From positions 335,418 to 399,417 of the forward strand of contig NZ_JAUSNR010000015.1 of the NCBI RefSeq assembly GCF_030656345.1: DNA of 64,000 bases. Reading direction: 5' to 3'. The DNA is from Pseudotabrizicola sp. (GTDB lineage Bacteria > Pseudomonadota > Alphaproteobacteria > Rhodobacterales > Rhodobacteraceae). The notes below the pieces were generated by a model. It did no database searches and was not told the origin of the DNA. It saw nothing but the letters and a program-made list of their open reading frames with translations. The position numbers were made by a program, and so were the translations under genes. The first letter of the stretch is position 1. The number at the start of each line of letters is the position of its first letter. This document shows, one piece after another, positions 27,902-37,031 of the stretch.

Positions 27902-28866
27902 ACCTGCGCCAGGGCTGCATCCAGCAGGTGCAGCCCTGCGCCGTCGCGCGTGGCCCCTTCGGACAGTACCCGGCGCCAGCCACGCGCGCCGGGGCGGCCC
28001 GCGAAAAGGCCCAGCATATGCCGGGTGATCTGGTGCAACCGCCCCCCCGCCGCCAGATGCGCGGCGATATAGGGCTTCATGTCCTGCACAACCTGATGCG
28101 CATCGGGGGCATAGCCGTCGCCCCACAGCGCATCTGCGCCAATCAGCGTGGCCGCAGGATCGTGATAGGCCGCGCGCCCGATCATCACCCCGTCCAGCCC
28201 CTGATCCAGCAGGTCTTTGGCCTGGGTCAGGGTCGAGACCCCGCCGTTGATGCAGATCGTCAGATCGGGAAAGTCACGCTTGATCTGACATACCAGCGCG
28301 TAATCCAGCGGTGGAATCTCTCGGTTTTCCTTTGGGGACAGACCCTGCAACCACGCCTTGCGGGCGTGGATGATGAAATGGCTTACGCCCGCGCGCGAGA
28401 CCTTGTCGATGAAATGGGGCAAGATTTCATCCGGAATCTGATCATCCACCCCGATGCGGCATTTCACCGTCACCGGCACCGCAGATTCCGCGATCATCGC
28501 CGCGACACACTCGGCCACCAGCCCGGGGCGCTCCATCAACACCGCACCGAAACAACCCGACTGCACCCGGTCTGACGGGCAGCCGACATTAAGGTTGATC
28601 TCGTCATAGCCCCAGTCGCCAGAAATCCGCACCGCCTGCGCCAGCTCCCCCGGCACCGAGCCGCCCAGTTGCAAGGCCACCGGATGCTCTGCCACGCTGT
28701 AATCCAGCAGCTTCGGACGCGGCCCGTGCAGGATCGCTTGGGCAGTTATCATTTCGGTGTACAGCATGGCACGGCGCGTCATCATGCGGTGAAACACCCG
28801 GCAATGACGGTCGGTCCAGTCCATCATCGGGGCGACGGACAGCCTATGCGGTCGATTTACATTCAT
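27883..28866 (-). CDS. dusA: tRNA-dihydrouridine(20/20a) synthase DusA
   Basis: FMN-dependent enzyme reducing uridines in the tRNA D-loop. Visible motifs are LSVAPMMDWTDRHCR, YTEMITAQAILHG, NLNVGCPSDRVQSG, and later CINGGVSTL and GVMIGRAAYHDP for FMN phosphate binding. Length 327 fits DusA. Unusually, the position of the catalytic Cys in the GACLM motif of characterised Dus enzymes is Val here (GCFGAVLM), with a Cys three residues earlier. Starts with ATG 28866 (MNVNRPHRL). Confidence 0.94.
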   Translation of the reverse strand: MNVNRPHRLSVAPMMDWTDRHCRVFHRMMTRRAMLYTEMITAQAILHGPRPKLLDYSVAEHPVALQLGGSVPGELAQAVRISGDWGYDEINLNVGCPSDRVQSGCFGAVLMERPGLVAECVAAMIAESAVPVTVKCRIGVDDQIPDEILPHFIDKVSRAGVSHFIIHARKAWLQGLSPKENREIPPLDYALVCQIKRDFPDLTICINGGVSTLTQAKDLLDQGLDGVMIGRAAYHDPAATLIGADALWGDGYAPDAHQVVQDMKPYIAAHLAAGGRLHQITRHMLGLFAGRPGARGWRRVLSEGATRDGAGLHLLDAALAQVQATAA

Positions 28867-29133
28867 TTTTTAGTATCGACAATCCGTTCACATAAGAGGA
28901 CCCATCGCCAGACCGCGCCCCGAAACAACGGCGAACCAGCCAAGAACCTTGATCGATCAGGGAATACAGTCTGACCGATTCCATGTCACCACCTGCTCAC
29001 CGTGACCTCAACGACCTTTGTATAACCGATATGTGTGTCTTAGGGAAACCACCGCTGGCCAAGGCAGAAGAACAATGCCGATTGCGAACCCTGTTGTTCA
29101 GTAAGGCGGGTCGCGGGCGTCTTTTGGAGGCCT
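28867..29133. other. Intergenic gap between GTA g15 and dusA
   Basis: This 267-base interval is noticeably AT-richer than the housekeeping genes. I find no convincing ORF, tRNA, attachment-site repeat or intrinsic terminator in it. It must contain the dusA promoter (both genes are on the minus strand) and any transcription end for the GTA operon. Confidence 0.5.
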
Positions 29134-32100
29134 CTAATTCTCCGGATGAAGCGCCAGCCGGGCGACAGCCCCTGTGCCAAAAGCAGACGAAACCTGGCTT
29201 ACCTCAACTGAGTATGCTCCCGTGGCGCAGATCAACTCCCTTTGACTCAGCGACAGCAGGAAGCTCGGTTCAGACAGGACTTGTCTAAAAAGAACAGCGC
29301 CTTCATTCGATTTGACAACGAAGGAATAAAGTTCGCGCTCCTCACCAAGTGGAACATCGTATCCTTCCCAAGAGTCTCCACCAGTTCTGGTCCGTCTCAT
29401 CCAATTAAATATGTGGTTGCCATGTTCGTCGACTGAATATCTGAGGTGAGACACAGACAATGGGCGCAACCCAGCACCTCTGAATGTGAGAATGTCGTAT
29501 TTTACGACATCCGAGCCAATACCTTCACTGGAAAATCCCAGCCGATAATGAAGTTCAATATTCAGATGGTCATCGGCAAGCGAGATCTGACTCAGTGAAT
29601 CATCGATCAGCACGATTCGACTCCCCGCAGGCCACGACATGGGCATGAACGCATCGGTGCCCGCCAACCCTCTGAGCCGCATAGACAAGGCAAATACGCC
29701 GGGAGACAAGAGCTCGGCTGTCATAAACTGAAAAACCTCCCATTGCTCCGGGTCGTCACCACCTATAGCAACAAGATTTTTTCCAGAAAGCAGACCTGTC
29801 GCCGACGTCGATTCCAACACACCCGACTGTATTTCAACAATCAGCTGACGCCCACGATCCACGATCCCTGATCGGCATGCATCAAGATCAGAAAGAGTTT
29901 TTCCGATGTGTGATGTGCTATAAAATATTTTGTTAACAGAGTAATCAGAATCTTCACTTGCCGACCACAGGACTGCGGGCCCGGTCCAGGGATCAGCCGT
30001 GACCGCCAGAAACGGTGCATAGGGAGACTGACTGCCGGTGATCAGGGGCAGATCCAGCCACACCCGTGCGATGGGGCCAACATCACGATACGCAAACCAT
30101 CTCTGGGGATCGGTCTCCTGCTCTTGAACGGGGTAGATTGACGGTTCAATGCAACTGGCCACAATGGATAGCTTCTGGTCAAACTCAGTGCTGTCAATCC
30201 TGTAGATCAGCCCGTCCAGCGAAAGTGTCTCGCCATTCCTTAAGTCTGTCATTGAGGGTGGTAAATCCAGTGTGATCCGATCGCGCGACGCCAAAGATTC
30301 AATTAGCCACTTCCGCGCGGTTGCTTTTGCTGTATCTGCTGGCAAGACCAGTTGATACTCAGTCTCGACGACAGCCGGTGAGGACACATCCGAAAGGGCA
30401 ACCTCTGCCACTGAAGCTTTGAAGCCGCCATCCGCCGAAATATAGGCAAAACGGACCCTCCCCACCGCATCACTGTCGGACAATCGGGTTAACTGCAGGC
30501 TGGAAGAGTTATCTCGGGCAACGGTAATCTGGTCTTTGTCCAGCGTCAGACCAGAAGACAATCCACGCGTCTGAAAGCTTAGAATGCCATTCTTGTCAGT
30601 GCAGTCAAAGCCATAGGTGACAGAAAGCGGTTGCAGTCTCGACCGCCCGGATTGGTTCTCGGAGACTCCATAACCATAGACCAATCCAAAAAGGTATTGT
30701 GTGTCAATGTCTTGCACACCAGAATTCTCACAGACCTCCCTGACTGCGCGATCAAGTGGCACAGAGGTTGCGCGACCGTTCAACCAATGACCCCGGAAAT
30801 AATTATCCCCATCAGACCAAAGATCTGTCGCGCGGGGAAAGGCCGGATAAGGACGTGCATCCCACGCCCAGGCGTAGGAATGGTCCCTATCGACCATTGA
30901 CCCAGCAAAAAGCTCTGACGTAGGATTGTGAGCCGGATCCGACCAGAATGCATGTTGCGCCCGAAAATACTGCATCTGAATAAAGTCGTCCCGGGCACCC
31001 GTAGACGCGCGAGGAATCGCGGACTCAGATGACTTGCTGTCCAGAAACTTGTTGGGCTCGTTGGTTCCCTTATCAATCGCAGCACAGCCATATTCGGTAA
31101 ACCGAAACGGCTTCGCCCCGGGAATCCAATCCGTTGGCATCCCCTGACGTATACCATCAATGCGGTTGTGGTGTGGGTTTGACCACCAGGATTTCAAGTC
31201 CTTGTACCGGAATATCCAGTCTTCGCCATAGTGAGTATCGCGAATTTCTATACGGTTCTGGGCATCAAAACCTTCTTGGCCGGAATAATACCAATCAAAC
31301 CCTTCTCCCCCCATAATATTGGATTGGAGATAGTCCAGGTTATAGATCGACAGCCAATCTGAATCGGCGTGAACTTTCGTATCCCGCCAGTCCGAAATCG
31401 GCATATAGTTGTCTATGCCAATAAAGTCTATGTGACTGCTGGACCAGAGCGGATCAAGATGAAAGTAGACATTCCCATTAACATGATACCCGAAATACTC
31501 ACTCCAATCCGCCGCGTAGCTTAGCTTTACATCCGGCCCGACGATGCTGCGCACATCTGCGGCCAGCTGGATCAGTGCCTGCACAGCGGGGAAACTCTGC
31601 CCAAGACCCCTGATCTGCGTAAGGCCACGCATTTCAGACCCGATACAGAATGATTCAACACCACCCGCCAGCTTGCACAGATGGGCATAGTGTAGGATGA
31701 ATCTGCGATACCCCCATTTCGGTTCGCCGTGATAAAAGACTTGGCTGCCTGTGATGGAAAAATCCTCAACGCGCGCGGCCCCAAAGAAAGCAGCAACCTC
31801 AGCTTCAGCAGCGGCTGACTCATCCGGGCTGCCATCCCGACCCGGTGCGACAGACACTGTAACCCGACCACGCCAGGGTAGTGCGGGCTGAAATCCGTTC
31901 TCTGAGTACGGGTCGTCCAGGGTATTTCCTGTCATCTGATCCATCAGGATGAAGGGATAGAACATCACCGACTGGCCACTCTCGCGCAGAGCGACAATCG
32001 CTTCGATGACCGTCGAATCCGCCGGAGTCCCGCCATAGATCGACCGTCCCTCAAGGCGCGGCACTTCGGCGGCTTCATTTCGCCCCACCCCGCCAGACCG

Positions 32101-33036
32101 CCACAGATTTTGCGCCGCTTCAATATCCTTTTGCTCGACCTTTGGCTGTACCTCACAAGACGCGCAGCGAAGATCATTGCCAAACCAGGACACGACAAGC
32201 GCCACCGCTTTGCAGTTGGGCAACTCTTGCTGCAACTGGGTCAGCGAAGTGACCAGATCGGTCTCACCGCTGGGCGTATTGGCATTCAGCGTGCGCGATA
32301 CGCCAAATCCGCTTTCCACACGCACCTTCTTTGTCCCAAGCGCATATTCGCCGGTGCCTGGAATAAGCGCGACGGCCCTGATCGCATCCTGCAGATCAGA
32401 AACCTGCTCTGCCTCGGCCCCCTGCGCCCGGCGCATCACTTCAAAACTGAACTGCGGCACGCGGTTTCCGTAGGCTGAAAGATCAAGCTCCTCGATCACG
32501 ACATAGGCGATGCCGCGATATGCCGGCGCATGAAGACTGCCCATCCGCGCCTCGATCAGCGGGTCCGGCAGCTGATCTTCGGTTCCGTTATAGGCCCTCA
32601 GGTTCAGGGTCGCGGGCGAGATTTCATCGCCATCGGCCCATATCCGGCCGATTCCAAGAATTTCGCCCTCGCACAGCGCGATGGCCAGACTGACAGTATA
32701 GGAATACTGAACCGTCCTTGGCGATGGCATCCCTTTGCCGCCCGTTTTTCTGCTGGTCTCCCGGAACGGCGAGGCCCAGATCACTTGACCTGCAAGCCGC
32801 ATCCGGCCCCAGCATTTGGCAATCGGAGCTCCTTCGCTGGCCCCCATGATATGAAAGCGGTCAAGCTTTCCGACCTCCACGGCGTCAGAGCCAAGGCCCA
32901 TGATCCGCTGATCCACAGCGCGCCCGATGGTCGCCCCCACGGCTCGGCCAATGACCGCACCGGACAGCCCCAAAACCGTGCCACCCATTCCGGCACCCAA
33001 GGCAGCACCTGCAGCCGCAAAAACGATTGTAGCCAT
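29134..33036 (-). CDS. g15: GTA tip protein g15 (megatron; GTA TIM-barrel-like host-specificity protein)
   Basis: The 1300-residue distal tail/baseplate protein of the gene transfer agent, about the length of R. capsulatus g15. The N terminus is a Gly/Ala-rich hydrophobic segment (about residues 1-45), then YSYTVSLAIALCEGEILGIGRIWADG as in phage J-type tip proteins. A TIM-barrel glycoside-hydrolase-like domain (about residues 395-720) holds SFCIGSEMRGL and FRFTEYGCAAIDKGTNEPN, with Glu residues where such hydrolases have catalytic pairs. C-terminal beta-rich domains follow. Base composition changes inside the gene: the 5' quarter is about 60-70% GC, the 3' two-thirds about 42-50%, suggesting recombination or diversifying exchange. 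Start codon overlaps the g14 stop (TAATG). Confidence 0.95.
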   Translation of the reverse strand: MATIVFAAAGAALGAGMGGTVLGLSGAVIGRAVGATIGRAVDQRIMGLGSDAVEVGKLDRFHIMGASEGAPIAKCWGRMRLAGQVIWASPFRETSRKTGGKGMPSPRTVQYSYTVSLAIALCEGEILGIGRIWADGDEISPATLNLRAYNGTEDQLPDPLIEARMGSLHAPAYRGIAYVVIEELDLSAYGNRVPQFSFEVMRRAQGAEAEQVSDLQDAIRAVALIPGTGEYALGTKKVRVESGFGVSRTLNANTPSGETDLVTSLTQLQQELPNCKAVALVVSWFGNDLRCASCEVQPKVEQKDIEAAQNLWRSGGVGRNEAAEVPRLEGRSIYGGTPADSTVIEAIVALRESGQSVMFYPFILMDQMTGNTLDDPYSENGFQPALPWRGRVTVSVAPGRDGSPDESAAAEAEVAAFFGAARVEDFSITGSQVFYHGEPKWGYRRFILHYAHLCKLAGGVESFCIGSEMRGLTQIRGLGQSFPAVQALIQLAADVRSIVGPDVKLSYAADWSEYFGYHVNGNVYFHLDPLWSSSHIDFIGIDNYMPISDWRDTKVHADSDWLSIYNLDYLQSNIMGGEGFDWYYSGQEGFDAQNRIEIRDTHYGEDWIFRYKDLKSWWSNPHHNRIDGIRQGMPTDWIPGAKPFRFTEYGCAAIDKGTNEPNKFLDSKSSESAIPRASTGARDDFIQMQYFRAQHAFWSDPAHNPTSELFAGSMVDRDHSYAWAWDARPYPAFPRATDLWSDGDNYFRGHWLNGRATSVPLDRAVREVCENSGVQDIDTQYLFGLVYGYGVSENQSGRSRLQPLSVTYGFDCTDKNGILSFQTRGLSSGLTLDKDQITVARDNSSSLQLTRLSDSDAVGRVRFAYISADGGFKASVAEVALSDVSSPAVVETEYQLVLPADTAKATARKWLIESLASRDRITLDLPPSMTDLRNGETLSLDGLIYRIDSTEFDQKLSIVASCIEPSIYPVQEQETDPQRWFAYRDVGPIARVWLDLPLITGSQSPYAPFLAVTADPWTGPAVLWSASEDSDYSVNKIFYSTSHIGKTLSDLDACRSGIVDRGRQLIVEIQSGVLESTSATGLLSGKNLVAIGGDDPEQWEVFQFMTAELLSPGVFALSMRLRGLAGTDAFMPMSWPAGSRIVLIDDSLSQISLADDHLNIELHYRLGFSSEGIGSDVVKYDILTFRGAGLRPLSVSHLRYSVDEHGNHIFNWMRRTRTGGDSWEGYDVPLGEERELYSFVVKSNEGAVLFRQVLSEPSFLLSLSQRELICATGAYSVEVSQVSSAFGTGAVARLALHPEN

Positions 33037-33512
33037 TATTCAACCTTTTCAGGAAAACAGTAAACGGCTACGACACGACGCAGCCATGGCCCGGACAGAG
33101 AGCTTTCGACAACCCCGTAGCCGGTGTAGGCGTGGATGAACTTCGGTGCGGGCGCGACCGCCGAGACAATTCCCAAGTGTTTGGCAACAGCCCCATTGCG
33201 CATGCGGAAAAGAATGACATTCCCCACCGCCAACACCCGATCAGGCTTGCGGCAAAGACATTGCCCCGCAGCCTGCATCAAAACCTCCTCGCCTGAGGGT
33301 TCCGACCAGTCCATGGAATAGGCCGGAGGGGTCAGAGGTTCAGGCCCGATCAGAGCGCGCCAGATGCCCCGGATCAGCCCCAGACAATCGGTGCCTGCAC
33401 CTCGGGTGGTGGCCTGATGGCAATAGGGGGTTCCAAGCCAGCTGCGGGCTTCCTCCACGATCCGGTTGCCGAAATCCGGATCGGTAGAATCGGCGGTCAC
33501 AAGGGATACCAT
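33036..33512 (-). CDS. g14: GTA g14, NlpC/P60-family cell wall peptidase
   Basis: A 158-residue tail-associated peptidoglycan hydrolase thought to help DNA entry through the recipient's periplasm. The NlpC/P60 catalytic pair is visible: Cys in GAGTDCLGLIRG and His in AVAKHLGIVSAV. Starts at ATG 33512 after GGGAGG; the frame is open a further 51 bases. It begins 4 bases after g13 and overlaps the start of g15. Confidence 0.94.
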   Translation of the reverse strand: MVSLVTADSTDPDFGNRIVEEARSWLGTPYCHQATTRGAGTDCLGLIRGIWRALIGPEPLTPPAYSMDWSEPSGEEVLMQAAGQCLCRKPDRVLAVGNVILFRMRNGAVAKHLGIVSAVAPAPKFIHAYTGYGVVESSLSGPWLRRVVAVYCFPEKVE

Positions 33513-33516
33513 TCCG

Positions 33517-34377
33517 CTACCTCCCGACGCTCTTGTCGGGGCTTGACCGCAGCCAATCTTCACCCGGAATATGCGGAAACCCCCTGAAGTTCAGGAAGTT
33601 GTTGAACTTCTGCCGACAGGTCGATGCACGACGATCGCAGCCAGCGATAAGCCTGACCTGATCCGGTGCCATTGGCCGCACTGAAAACGTCTGCCACAAT
33701 TCGATGATCCGCACGTCGCCAACCGTTGAATCTGCTTTGATCCGCCCAACCTGTCCCTTACCGGCACCGGATTGAATCACCGCCTGACCGTCAACAAACC
33801 ATCCTTCCGCAAAGCTGGGATCAGCCGGAACGTGCAGAATGCGGCCATCGATCACCGCTTGCAGTGGCCCTTCGCGCGTAAAGGCTGCTGCGGACAGATC
33901 AATCCGGCACTGGCCATCGCCCAGTACCGCGCCGCATTCCGGATGATACACACGGCCATGTGGCACGTTCAGTTTTTCGGTCAGACCGCGCAGTTCAACC
34001 CGGAAGGCACCACCGCTGCGGATCATTTCGCCGAACGTCCCGCGAAACAGAATGGACCGCTCGGTCACATCGGCCCAGTTCACCAGATAGGTGGTCACTT
34101 CGGCCCCGTCATACCGCCCGGCCAGAATGTCCTCCTCACGGATCGACGCATCGGACAAGGCACCCATCACCTCGGTATTATCAACCGCCATTCCGGTGCT
34201 TTTTTCCAGCACACCAGCGGTCATGCCCGTGCGCGCAGCAAACACCACGCCATCAAAGTTCAGATCACAATCGTGATCGGTAAAGCCATAGGTCTCGCCA
34301 TCCTTGCGGCGCACAAGCCAGGTCCGGCACACCGTTGTCGAGCCGGATTTCAGATGCTGTTTCAGGGCGTCCTGCAT
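33517..34377 (-). CDS. g13: GTA g13, baseplate hub protein (DUF2163)
   Basis: Hub of the GTA baseplate, 286 residues. The N-terminal DUF2163 pattern (CRTWLVRRKDGETYGFTDHDCDLNFDGV) and C-terminal domain with HPECGAVLGDGQC and AGCDRRASTCRQKFNN, ending NFRGFPHIPGED, are clear. The paired cysteines form a likely four-Cys metal or Fe-S site, as described for phage hub proteins of the lambda gpL type. The ATG overlaps the g12 stop by one base (TGATG). Confidence 0.94.
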   Translation of the reverse strand: MQDALKQHLKSGSTTVCRTWLVRRKDGETYGFTDHDCDLNFDGVVFAARTGMTAGVLEKSTGMAVDNTEVMGALSDASIREEDILAGRYDGAEVTTYLVNWADVTERSILFRGTFGEMIRSGGAFRVELRGLTEKLNVPHGRVYHPECGAVLGDGQCRIDLSAAAFTREGPLQAVIDGRILHVPADPSFAEGWFVDGQAVIQSGAGKGQVGRIKADSTVGDVRIIELWQTFSVRPMAPDQVRLIAGCDRRASTCRQKFNNFLNFRGFPHIPGEDWLRSSPDKSVGR

Positions 34378-35009
34378 CAGATCCGGACCTCCACCACGGG
34401 CACATCGGGAACCTCGCCCGCCTGAAAGGACGCGATCGAAGTCATGATCATGTCAGTGTCAAAACGCACCGGCACATCAAACTCAAAGCCCGCATAGACC
34501 GTGACGCCAAGGTCCGGCGGCACCGCAAAGCTCACCTCGCCCAGCGTGGGATCAACCGTGAACTCCAGCCCCTCCACTTTGGGGTCGCGGGCAACCGACA
34601 CCAGCACGGTTCCGGCCACGGGTTTGGTGATGCGGCGGGCATAGGTCTGGGTGCCGGAGCGATAGGTTTTGCTCAACGAAAACACCGTCTGAACGCCGTC
34701 GCCGGTGCCAATCACCTGATCTGTCGGCGTCGGCTGCAATGAGGGCGCACAGGATTTGTAATCCGCCCAGTCCTTCCAGCGAAACCCGTGCATCTTGCCC
34801 CGCCGCGCCTCAAAAAAAGCGATCAGGGCATCGATGTCATCCAGCGTCCGCAGGCTCGCCCCGGCTTCATAGCGCCTGCGCGAATGGGCCCAAGGCGTGT
34901 TGCGCTCTTCATGGCCATTGACCAATGTCACCACATCGGTGCGCCGCTCTGGCCCGCCGACCGATCCAAAGCTCAGGTTGGCCGGAAATCTGATCTCGTG
35001 AAATGCCAT
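34377..35009 (-). CDS. g12: GTA g12, distal tail protein (DUF2460)
   Basis: Connects the tail tube to the baseplate. The 210-residue protein begins MAFHEIRFPANLSFGSVGGPERRTDVV and contains IDALIAFFEARRGKMHGFRWKDWADYKS, the hallmark of DUF2460/TIGR02217. ATG 35009 was chosen because GAGGAT lies upstream; residues further 5' in the open frame belong to the end of g11 read in another frame. Confidence 0.95.
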   Translation of the reverse strand: MAFHEIRFPANLSFGSVGGPERRTDVVTLVNGHEERNTPWAHSRRRYEAGASLRTLDDIDALIAFFEARRGKMHGFRWKDWADYKSCAPSLQPTPTDQVIGTGDGVQTVFSLSKTYRSGTQTYARRITKPVAGTVLVSVARDPKVEGLEFTVDPTLGEVSFAVPPDLGVTVYAGFEFDVPVRFDTDMIMTSIASFQAGEVPDVPVVEVRI

Positions 35010-35019
35010 GTGCTTATCC

Positions 35020-35676
35020 TCACCGGTTCCGTTGTCCGCGTGCCAGCGCGCGCGAGGCTTGCGCCGCAATCTGGCTCTGGCTGCGCTGGAAGCCCTGGAC
35101 ATCCGGGGTCTGAATGTTCATCACCACGGTCACCGGGCGACCGCCGCCCGCCGCCTGCACCCCAAGCCGGCCGTCGGCACCGCGTGCCAGCGGCATAATC
35201 GCCTCGGGCCCCGCCTCGCCCATCAATCCGCGCCCGCCGCGCATCGGAAAGCTTGTCGGGCTGCTCACCACGCCGCCCTTGGCAAAGGGCATGACGCGGC
35301 CCTGCGAAAACGCGCCACCGTCACGGAACGGCATGATGCTGCTCATCGCCGAATTCACGCCCTGCGCAACCAGCCCGCCTAGCGCGTTCTGCACCGGCCG
35401 CATCGCCGTGCTGTAGACCCCGTTGATCATCGACTGCGCCACCATCCGCAGCGCATCCGACAGCTTCAGCCCGTCAAAGATCAGCCCGTCAAACGCCCGG
35501 CGCAACCCACCGCCGATCCCGTTTGACAGTGTGGCGACCTCGCGCCCGGTAAACACCATCGTGTCCTGCATCTTGGCCAGCTCGCCCTCAAACGCGCTCA
35601 CCATCGCCGATGATGCGCCCAGTGTGGCCTCCAGCGCCGCCACCTGCTCTTGCAGCTCTTCGATCCGTGCCATCAT
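35020..35676 (-). CDS. g11: GTA g11, tail tape measure protein
   Basis: A very short tape measure (218 residues), matching the short tail of R. capsulatus-type GTAs. It starts with a coiled coil (MMARIEELQEQVAALEATL), has central amphipathic helices, and ends with Gly-rich segments (PFRDGGAFSQGRVMPFAKGGVV, GEAGPEAIMPLARG) typical of tape measure C termini. ATG 35676 follows AAAGGAGAGGG. Overlaps the 3' part of the g10.1 frame by 89 bases. Confidence 0.92.
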   Translation of the reverse strand: MMARIEELQEQVAALEATLGASSAMVSAFEGELAKMQDTMVFTGREVATLSNGIGGGLRRAFDGLIFDGLKLSDALRMVAQSMINGVYSTAMRPVQNALGGLVAQGVNSAMSSIMPFRDGGAFSQGRVMPFAKGGVVSSPTSFPMRGGRGLMGEAGPEAIMPLARGADGRLGVQAAGGGRPVTVVMNIQTPDVQGFQRSQSQIAAQASRALARGQRNR

Positions 35677-35869
35677 CCCTCTCCTTTGCTGTATCGGGAA
35701 ACGCCGCCGCCAGTTCCGCCAGCCGCGCCCGTGTCAGGGGCGGGCCTGCGGCGTCCACCCCCAGCATGATCCTCAGGTCCGCCGGGGTCAGCCGCCAGAA
35801 GGCCGCCGGTTCAAGCCCCAGTTGCTGCAACCCCACCCGCATCAGTCCCGGCCAGTCGATGCCGCTCAT
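35588..35869 (-). CDS. GTA g10.1, tail assembly chaperone-like small protein
   Basis: Begins MSGIDWPGLMRVGLQQLGLEPAAFWRLTPADLRIML, typical of the rcc01693-type/phage TAC small proteins encoded between g10 and g11. Its ATG overlaps the g10 stop (ATGA). The recognisable part ends near residue 63 (AELAAAFPD); the frame then runs on for 30 Arg/Gly-rich residues through the g11 start, giving an 89-base overlap. The tail may be unconserved. Its role as a chaperone is inferred from position. Confidence 0.75.
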   Translation of the reverse strand: MSGIDWPGLMRVGLQQLGLEPAAFWRLTPADLRIMLGVDAAGPPLTRARLAELAAAFPDTAKERDDGTDRRAARAGGGAGGHTGRIIGDGERV

Positions 35870-36189
35870 GTTTCCCCCGGCAGGGCAAAGGCGCGCGCCA
35901 GCAGTTCCGCCGCCACACGCGCCGCCTCCATCGGGCCACCACCGATCTCGACACTGCGCAGATCCGCCCCCGTCCCCTGCCAACCCCCACCGCGCAAGCC
36001 TGCCACCACCAGTGCCAGAACATCGCGCGAAGAAAACCGCCCGGCCTCAAACCGCTGCACAAGATCAATCAGCGACCCTGCCGCCAGCGTTTCCTCCAAC
36101 TCGGCCAAGGCACCAAGGGTCAGCTTTGCCACATGGCGCTGCCCGTCCAGAACCACGGCCACTTCCCCCGCCCAAGGGTTCGCCATCAC
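35866..36189 (-). CDS. g10: GTA g10, tail assembly chaperone (GTA_TAC family)
   Basis: A 107-residue protein starting MANPWAGEVAVVLDGQRHVAKLTLGALAELEETL, followed by LVQRFEAGRFSSRDVLALVVAGLRGGG, the usual pattern of GTA family tail chaperones. Overlaps g9 by 4 bases upstream and g10.1 by 4 bases downstream, consistent with coupled translation. Confidence 0.92.
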   Translation of the reverse strand: MMANPWAGEVAVVLDGQRHVAKLTLGALAELEETLAAGSLIDLVQRFEAGRFSSRDVLALVVAGLRGGGWQGTGADLRSVEIGGGPMEAARVAAELLARAFALPGET

Positions 36190-36599
36190 AGCGCCACGAA
36201 GCTGAGCGCGCCGGCCGAGGCCAGCGACATCTCATACGTGGCCTCGCCATTGTGGCTGCCGGCATATTCGATCGATGTGATCATGAAAGCCCCTTCCACC
36301 ACGCCAAAATCGGGAATGATCACCTGAAAGTCCGGCACTTCACCGTCAAAAAAGATCTGGCGCGCCCGTTCGTCGGTATTGGCATCGCGAAACACCCCCG
36401 ACCCTGAAATCGCCGCTGATTTCACACCAGCTCCGCCTAGCAGCTCGCGCCAGCCGCCCGTGCTTTCCAGACTGGTCACATCCACCGTTTCCGCATTGAA
36501 ACTGATGCGCGTGGCCCGCAGGCCCGCCACCGTCTCGAAGGTGCCATCTCCTGTCAGATCCACCTTCAGCAGCAGATCCTTACCGCTCTGTACCGCCAT
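36186..36599 (-). CDS. g9: GTA g9, major tail tube protein (TP901-1 family)
   Basis: The tail tube subunit, 137 residues: MAVQSGKDLLLKVDLTGDGTFETVAGLRATRISFNAETVDVTS at the start (phage major tail protein TP901-1 pattern), and EYAGSHNGEATYEMSLASAGAL at the end. Separated from g8 by 33 bases with its own ribosome-binding site. Confidence 0.95.
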   Translation of the reverse strand: MAVQSGKDLLLKVDLTGDGTFETVAGLRATRISFNAETVDVTSLESTGGWRELLGGAGVKSAAISGSGVFRDANTDERARQIFFDGEVPDFQVIIPDFGVVEGAFMITSIEYAGSHNGEATYEMSLASAGALSFVAL

Positions 36600-36632
36600 C
36601 TTTATCTCCAGATATAATTAAAAGTCAGTCTG

Positions 36633-37031
36633 TTAGATCTCGATCCTCACGCGGAACGTCAGGTCTATCCGCCGCACGTCGCCATCCCCCAACCGCTTTG
36701 CGACGGCCCGGGCAAATTGAATGCTGACCACGCGCCCCGTGCTCAGCACTGGCGTGGCGCCGGTCAGACAGTCCGACACCGCAGTGGCCAGAGTTTTCGC
36801 CGTCAGAAATCCGGCGGCATCGCTGATGACGCTCACCACGATCCGGTGTTCTGCGCCGTCACCGCTCTTGTCCGACTGGTCCAGCACCTCTTCCGGCCCG
36901 ATCAGAACAAAGGCCGCCGCCCCAGCCGATGGCGGCATGGCATCCACCACCAAGGCACCGGCCAGCGCCGGGGCCGATGACAACAGGCTGTAAAGGGCGG
37001 TCTGTAAGGCCGCCGCTGCGCCATAGCTCAT
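36633..37031 (-). CDS. g8: GTA g8, tail terminator protein (DUF3168)
   Basis: Caps the tail at the head side. The 132-residue sequence MSYGAAAALQTALYSLLSSAPALAG, then GEEVL-like ...IGPEEVLDQSDKSGDGAEHRIVVSVIS, is typical of DUF3168. The start overlaps the g7 stop by 4 bases. Confidence 0.93.
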   Translation of the reverse strand: MSYGAAAALQTALYSLLSSAPALAGALVVDAMPPSAGAAAFVLIGPEEVLDQSDKSGDGAEHRIVVSVISDAAGFLTAKTLATAVSDCLTGATPVLSTGRVVSIQFARAVAKRLGDGDVRRIDLTFRVRIEI

